A stretch of DNA of 19,637 nucleotides from Bacteroidota bacterium (lineage in GTDB: Bacteria > Bacteroidota > Bacteroidia > Bacteroidales > WCHB1-69): NCBI GenBank assembly GCA_023392945.1, contig JAEWNB010000067.1, forward strand, positions 1 to 19,637, in the 5' to 3' direction. Numbering within the stretch: position 1 is the first letter of the stretch; every line of letters begins with the position of its first letter. Below, one piece after another: positions 16,423-19,637 of the stretch. The position numbers were made by a program, and so were the translations under genes. Below the pieces are notes generated by a model, which did not search any database, was not told the DNA's origin, and saw only the letters and a program-made list of their open reading frames with translations.

Positions 16423-16459
16423 AAAGGCAAGCTCACAAATTAGCTTGCCTTTTTTGTTT
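16423..16459 (+). terminator. intrinsic terminator of the RRM gene
   Basis: An 11-bp perfect stem: AAAGGCAAGCT (16423-16433) pairs with AGCTTGCCTTT (16442-16452) around an 8-nt loop, and the 3' arm runs into TTTTTTG then TTTG. It lies 38 nt after the RRM stop codon and is the clearest Rho-independent terminator in the window. Confidence 0.93.
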
Positions 16460-16494
16460 GGAATGATTTTAAATCGGAGAAGTATAAATATGAT

Positions 16495-16502
16495 TATTTT
16501 TG
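16495..16502 (+). promoter_or_regulatory. Bacteroidota -7 box for the radical SAM gene
   Basis: TATTTTTG followed by C, an exact TAnnTTTG match, 19 nt before the ATG at 16522 and just after the RRM terminator, so the radical SAM gene is transcribed on its own. Confidence 0.6.
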
Positions 16503-16521
16503 CTGTCCATAATCTATAAAA

Positions 16522-17478
16522 ATGACAACATATCTTTGGGGAGACAACAGAAGATTTAACTCATATAAAAGATTTTTAAAAGAGCACTTTGGATCAAGGG
16601 TTCAGAAACTTACTCTAGATGCAGGTTTCAGCTGTCCTAATCGTGACGGGACTATTGGTTATGGAGGCTGTAGTTATTGTTTAAATGATGCTTTTAATCC
16701 CTCCTATTGTATTTCTTCAAAAAGTATTGAAAAGCAACTGGAAGAAGGAATCGAATTTCATTTAAACAGATATCGCCGGGCAGAAAATTATTTGGCTTAC
16801 TTTCAAGCCTTTTCAAACACTCACGCTCCACTTAGTAAAATGAAAGAGATCTATCGTCATGCCATCGAACACCCGCTTATTAAAGGAATTGTCATCGGCA
16901 CACGACCGGATTGCATAGATGAAGAAAAATTGGACTATTTTTCAGATTTGCAAAAAAAGATTTTTGTATCTATTGAATATGGAGTGGAAACCATTCGCAA
17001 CAAAACACTTGAACGTATTAACCGTGGGCATACTTTTGAACAATCCAGTAAAGCGATACAAATGACTTTCGAGAGAAATATTCATACCGGAGTCCATTTA
17101 ATTTTCGGTCTCCCCGGAGAGACTCCCGATATGTGGTTTGACGATATCAACATCATTAACCAACTCCCAATAAATAGTATTAAATTTCATCAGCTACAAA
17201 TTATCAAAGGTACTCCTATTGAGAAAGAATACCTATTTAATCCGGGTGAATTCTTTCCTTTTGAATTGGAAAATTATGTTGATTTTATTGTAAAGTATAC
17301 TGAAAAATTAAATCCCAAGTTTGTTATTGAGCGTTTTGCCGGAGAAGTGCCCCCAAGGTTTTTGTCGGTAAACAACTGGGGAAAGCTTAGATATGATGCT
17401 GTACTTAATAAAGTTGAAAAAAGACTAAAAGAAGAAGATACTTATCAGGGACGAATATGCAATCCAATATTAAATTAA
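16522..17478 (+). CDS. TIGR01212 / YhcC family radical SAM protein
   Basis: A 318-residue radical SAM protein of the YhcC type. The [4Fe-4S] cluster ligands are C38, C50 and C53 in DAGFSCPNRDGTIGYGGCSY followed by C53; the wide C-x11-C-x2-C spacing is diagnostic for this family, unlike the usual CxxxCxxC. Further family marks are YFQAFSNTHAP (about 93-103), a GTRPDC segment, SIEYGVET, RGHTFE, and GVHLIFGLPGET (about 191-202). The C-terminus has RFAGEVPP. The family is conserved in many bacteria but its reaction is not established; it is related to Elp3-like radical SAM enzymes. It is monocistronic, with a terminator and promoter before it and a convergent gene ending 17 bp after it. Confidence 0.95.
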   Translation: MTTYLWGDNRRFNSYKRFLKEHFGSRVQKLTLDAGFSCPNRDGTIGYGGCSYCLNDAFNPSYCISSKSIEKQLEEGIEFHLNRYRRAENYLAYFQAFSNTHAPLSKMKEIYRHAIEHPLIKGIVIGTRPDCIDEEKLDYFSDLQKKIFVSIEYGVETIRNKTLERINRGHTFEQSSKAIQMTFERNIHTGVHLIFGLPGETPDMWFDDINIINQLPINSIKFHQLQIIKGTPIEKEYLFNPGEFFPFELENYVDFIVKYTEKLNPKFVIERFAGEVPPRFLSVNNWGKLRYDAVLNKVEKRLKEEDTYQGRICNPILN

Positions 17479-17495
17479 AATCAGATTCTTTTTTT

Positions 17496-18047
17496 TCATC
17501 TGTTTATCTCCACCAATAAATTCCTTTTAGGTGAAACTACATATAAGTTTACACTATATTTATTATGGTGATTAAGTTTATATAAAATGGCATAATAATT
17601 ACCTTGCTCATCAAGGAGACTCCTAACAAAGTGCAAGGTCTGAATGAGATTCGGGAGAACATCTTCATCAAGAAAAAGATCATCTTCATTATCTGAGAGT
17701 GCAATTTCAACATATTGGCTATCAACTTGATTAGATGGCGTTTCCTTCCATTTAATAATATTCCAATTCTTATAAAAAGGAGAAGGTAATTGAGGGTAAT
17801 AATCGAAGAAATCAGCCGGTGGTTTTTCAAAATAATGGATATCAGAACTTTTGAGTTGAAGTAATGTTACGGAAACACCTGATTTATTAAAAAATCCCGG
17901 TGTATTGATAACGAATAACTCTTTTTCTTCGTGATAATTAAGACTAAAAATTGCTTTTTTTTCCTTTATTTTAGAGTAGAATCCATATCCAACCAGAATT
18001 AAAATAGCCAAAAAGAAGCCGACAAAAATAAATTTTGACACTTTCAT
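17496..18047 (-). CDS. membrane-anchored protein of unknown function
   Basis: I do not recognise this 183-residue protein. It starts MKVSKFIFVGFFLAILILVG, an uncleaved-looking hydrophobic helix (about residues 5-23) with basic residues before and after (YSKIKEKK). This implies an inner-membrane anchor with the rest in the periplasm. The body alternates beta-like stretches (LFVINTPGFF, VSVTLLQL, QYVEIALS, YYAILYKL, SVNLYVVS) with an acidic segment DNEDDLFLDEDV near the middle. No Cys and no enzyme motif is seen. It begins 11 bp after the secreted TPR gene on the same strand, so the two are probably co-transcribed. The stop codon lies 17 bp from the convergent radical SAM stop. Confidence 0.8.
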   Translation of the reverse strand: MKVSKFIFVGFFLAILILVGYGFYSKIKEKKAIFSLNYHEEKELFVINTPGFFNKSGVSVTLLQLKSSDIHYFEKPPADFFDYYPQLPSPFYKNWNIIKWKETPSNQVDSQYVEIALSDNEDDLFLDEDVLPNLIQTLHFVRSLLDEQGNYYAILYKLNHHNKYSVNLYVVSPKRNLLVEINR

Positions 18048-18058
18048 ATCGGGAAGAA

Positions 18059-19477
18059 TTATTTTAATAGGCTCTCAGCGGACTCAATTTTATTCTTTAT
18101 TTCAGGATTTGAAAGACCTTTTTTAATAGCAAGTTTCCAATTTTTAATAGCTTCAGGATAATTTTTTAAATCAAAATAGGCATCTCCCAATACAAAATAT
18201 ATTCTGGCGAGCAGAGTAGTATCAAATGCATACATAGCAGCCTGATTAAGGTAATTCACAGCTACATCATGTTGCAAAAGATTTTGAAAGGCCATACCAA
18301 GACTATATAACATCATGGCATTAGTTGGAAACAACTCAGTTATTTCAGCTTCATTATTCACAATAGTTTGGTAATCTTTCAATTGCGATAGCACAAAAAG
18401 ATAATCTTCCCATATAGTAAACTGAGTACTATTGAGAGAGAGCGCTTTTTCAAGTGAAATTCGTGCATCCTCGTAGGATCCTTTCAGCAATTGCAGACCA
18501 GCCAATGTAGCCCATGCTTCTATGGCATCCGGATGAGAAATGACAATAACATCAACCAATTGACGTGTTTTTTTTATATTCTTCTCATCTTTTGTTGTAA
18601 GTGCTTTTGAAAAAAAAGATTGTAGAATGGGTAAAATTTCTTCCATTTCAAGTTCATCACTCTTAAAAGCAGTAAGAAGAGATTTAAAACATTCATCTTC
18701 TTTATTTTTTTCCTGATAGTAATCAGCAAGAGATAGATGTACATAAGGATTTTCCTTGTCAATTTTGAGAGCATTTTGGAAATATTCATACGCTTTATCA
18801 GGCATATTATTTGTCAAATAAATATTTCCTGCCTGAATATAATATTTCACTTCATAGGGAAATTCCTTAATAAGTTTATCATATTCTGCAACCGCACTTT
18901 TAACATCATTCAGATACAAATAAATATTTTTTTTAGCATCTGTAATTTCATCATTTTTCCCAACAAGTTTTTCCAGACGATCATACACTTTGATAACTTC
19001 ATAATATTTTTCGAAATTAAGGTAGGCATCAGCCAATGAAAAAAGATAATACTCATTAGTCGGTTTCAACTTGCACACCTCTTCCCAATATTTGGATGAT
19101 TGTTTATAGTCGCCTAAATTGTCATTTACCTTAGCCATTTCTACAACATACCATTCATTATGTTTATCAATCTTCATTGCTTCCTGCAGATAATATGCTG
19201 CTCCGGCATAGTCCTTATTAGCACTTCTGATTTTGCTTAGCATAAAAAAAGCAGCATCATTTTGAGGATTTTTAGAAATCACATAACGAAAATTTGATTC
19301 TGCAGAAGTATAATTTTCAGTATAAAAATCTTTCAGACCATCGGCAAAAGAGGCAGATAATTTACGAACTTCTTCGGGAACAATAGACTTATTATAATTT
19401 CTAGGAGTATTTTGAGAAAAAGCTGAGAGCAATAATAACTCAGAAAATAAAATAATAGCCACAATTTTTTTAATCAT
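18059..19477 (-). CDS. exported tetratricopeptide repeat protein
   Basis: From the start I prefer (19477) the protein has 472 residues and opens with a signal peptide of about 22 residues: MIKKIVAIILFSELLLLS then AFSQ. An in-frame ATG at 19507 would add ten polar residues in front of it and is less likely. The rest is almost wholly helical TPR repeats. Examples are FADGLKDFYTENYTSAESNF, AAFFMLSKIRSANKDYAGAA, YYLFSLADAYLNFEKYYEVI, YIQAGNIYLTNNMPDKAYEY, then VHLSLADYYQEKN and, near the end, FVLGDAYFDLKNYPEAIKNW. About ten or more repeats can be picked out, with the W/L/G/Y/A/F/A/P positions well kept. TPR arrays bind proteins; no catalytic domain is attached. The location is periplasmic or outer-membrane associated. 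It is the first gene of a two-gene unit with the unknown membrane protein. The partner complex cannot be named. Confidence 0.9.
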   Translation of the reverse strand: MIKKIVAIILFSELLLLSAFSQNTPRNYNKSIVPEEVRKLSASFADGLKDFYTENYTSAESNFRYVISKNPQNDAAFFMLSKIRSANKDYAGAAYYLQEAMKIDKHNEWYVVEMAKVNDNLGDYKQSSKYWEEVCKLKPTNEYYLFSLADAYLNFEKYYEVIKVYDRLEKLVGKNDEITDAKKNIYLYLNDVKSAVAEYDKLIKEFPYEVKYYIQAGNIYLTNNMPDKAYEYFQNALKIDKENPYVHLSLADYYQEKNKEDECFKSLLTAFKSDELEMEEILPILQSFFSKALTTKDEKNIKKTRQLVDVIVISHPDAIEAWATLAGLQLLKGSYEDARISLEKALSLNSTQFTIWEDYLFVLSQLKDYQTIVNNEAEITELFPTNAMMLYSLGMAFQNLLQHDVAVNYLNQAAMYAFDTTLLARIYFVLGDAYFDLKNYPEAIKNWKLAIKKGLSNPEIKNKIESAESLLK

Positions 19478-19557
19478 ATTAAAATCATTTTTTGAGTCAA
19501 TAATCACTAATTAGTCGATCCTTAAAAATTCAATTTTTGGGAATTTAATTTTATCTG

Positions 19558-19565
19558 CAAAAAGA
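19558..19565 (-). promoter_or_regulatory. imperfect -7 box for the TPR gene
   Basis: Minus-strand TCTTTTTG followed by CAG, one mismatch from TAnnTTTG, with the same TTTGCAG context as the rfaE1-like and RRM boxes. It lies 80 nt before the preferred TPR start at 19477. Confidence 0.35.
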
Positions 19566-19576
19566 ATAAAAATCGT

Positions 19577-19612
19577 AAGAAAATATGAAAAAAAATTTTT
19601 TCATATTTTCTT
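19577..19612. repeat. near-perfect inverted repeat (17-nt arms, 2-nt spacer)
   Basis: Positions 19577-19593 are the exact reverse complement of 19596-19612, with AA between. The arms are almost all A/T with two G:C pairs each. It lies just upstream of the TPR promoter candidate. It could be a terminator hairpin for a minus-strand gene outside the window (the 3' arm on that strand is T-rich), a regulator site, or an AT-rich cruciform. Confidence 0.6.
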
Positions 19613-19637
19613 TTAGAATTTCCATCATCTTTTTCAA

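Noticed and set aside
17482..17502. Weak dyad (CAGAT / ATCTG) with a T-run between the convergent radical SAM and unknown genes
   Set aside because: Only 5 bp of stem with an 11-nt loop, the T-run is in the loop, and the 3' arm overlaps a stop codon. Not a credible terminator.
18737..19039. 100-codon plus-strand open frame inside the TPR gene
   Set aside because: It is antisense to conserved TPR repeats and its Ile/Phe-rich product is what reversed Lys/Glu/Asn codons give. No signal peptide or promoter.
19551..19637. Minus-strand open frame entering from the right edge, possible 3' end of a neighbouring gene
   Set aside because: All that is visible is about 28 Lys/Phe-rich codons across the palindrome and promoter candidate. 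Two minus-strand frames are open over this AT-rich stretch, so neither can be supported.

Overview
The window is AT-rich chromosomal DNA (about one third G+C by eye, not computed) from a member of the Bacteroidota. The evidence is the gene families and the promoters. It carries a PorT protein of the type IX secretion system, a GWxTD-domain protein, a BatA-type membrane protein, a dimeric-type glycyl-tRNA synthetase, a short RRM RNA-binding protein and a stand-alone HldE-type kinase. Several genes are preceded by the Bacteroidota promoter box TAnnTTTG. Genus or family cannot be given. I saw no IS element, integrase, CRISPR array, tRNA or rRNA.

Layout. Positions 1-6187 are all on the minus strand. 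Read 5' to 3', they hold pirin, then pyrG - rlmI-like methyltransferase - BatA-like protein as a close-packed unit, then the start of a secreted GH29 alpha-L-fucosidase cut off by the window edge. Positions 6188-6639 form a divergent intergenic region. It contains the most striking object here: an island of about 165 bp, 69% G+C by hand count, with long internal complementarity, set in very AT-rich flanks. Positions 6640-12018 are a plus-strand cluster: rfaE1-like heptose kinase, porT, glyS, GWxTD protein, sugar transferase. The gaps are short and one junction overlaps by 4 bp. dnaE follows with its own promoter (12120-15785), then an RRM protein ending in a clear intrinsic terminator, then a YhcC-type radical SAM protein. 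From 17496 to 19477 the strand flips to a minus-strand pair: a secreted TPR protein followed by an unrecognised membrane-anchored protein.

How the genes fit together. Most are housekeeping: CTP synthesis, 23S rRNA methylation, glycyl-tRNA charging and replication. Around them sits a cell-envelope theme. The heptose kinase and sugar transferase feed LPS or surface-glycan synthesis, PorT serves type IX secretion, and the GWxTD, TPR and BatA-like proteins are exported or membrane-bound. In type IX systems many cargo proteins are anchored to a special LPS, so linking a heptose kinase, PorT and a glycan-priming transferase is sensible, but that functional link is inference.

I found no clearly new multi-gene system. 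The best candidates for undescribed biology are the GC-rich island at 6385-6549 (possible dispersed element or structured RNA), the 17-nt-arm palindrome at 19577-19612, and the secreted TPR / unknown protein pair.
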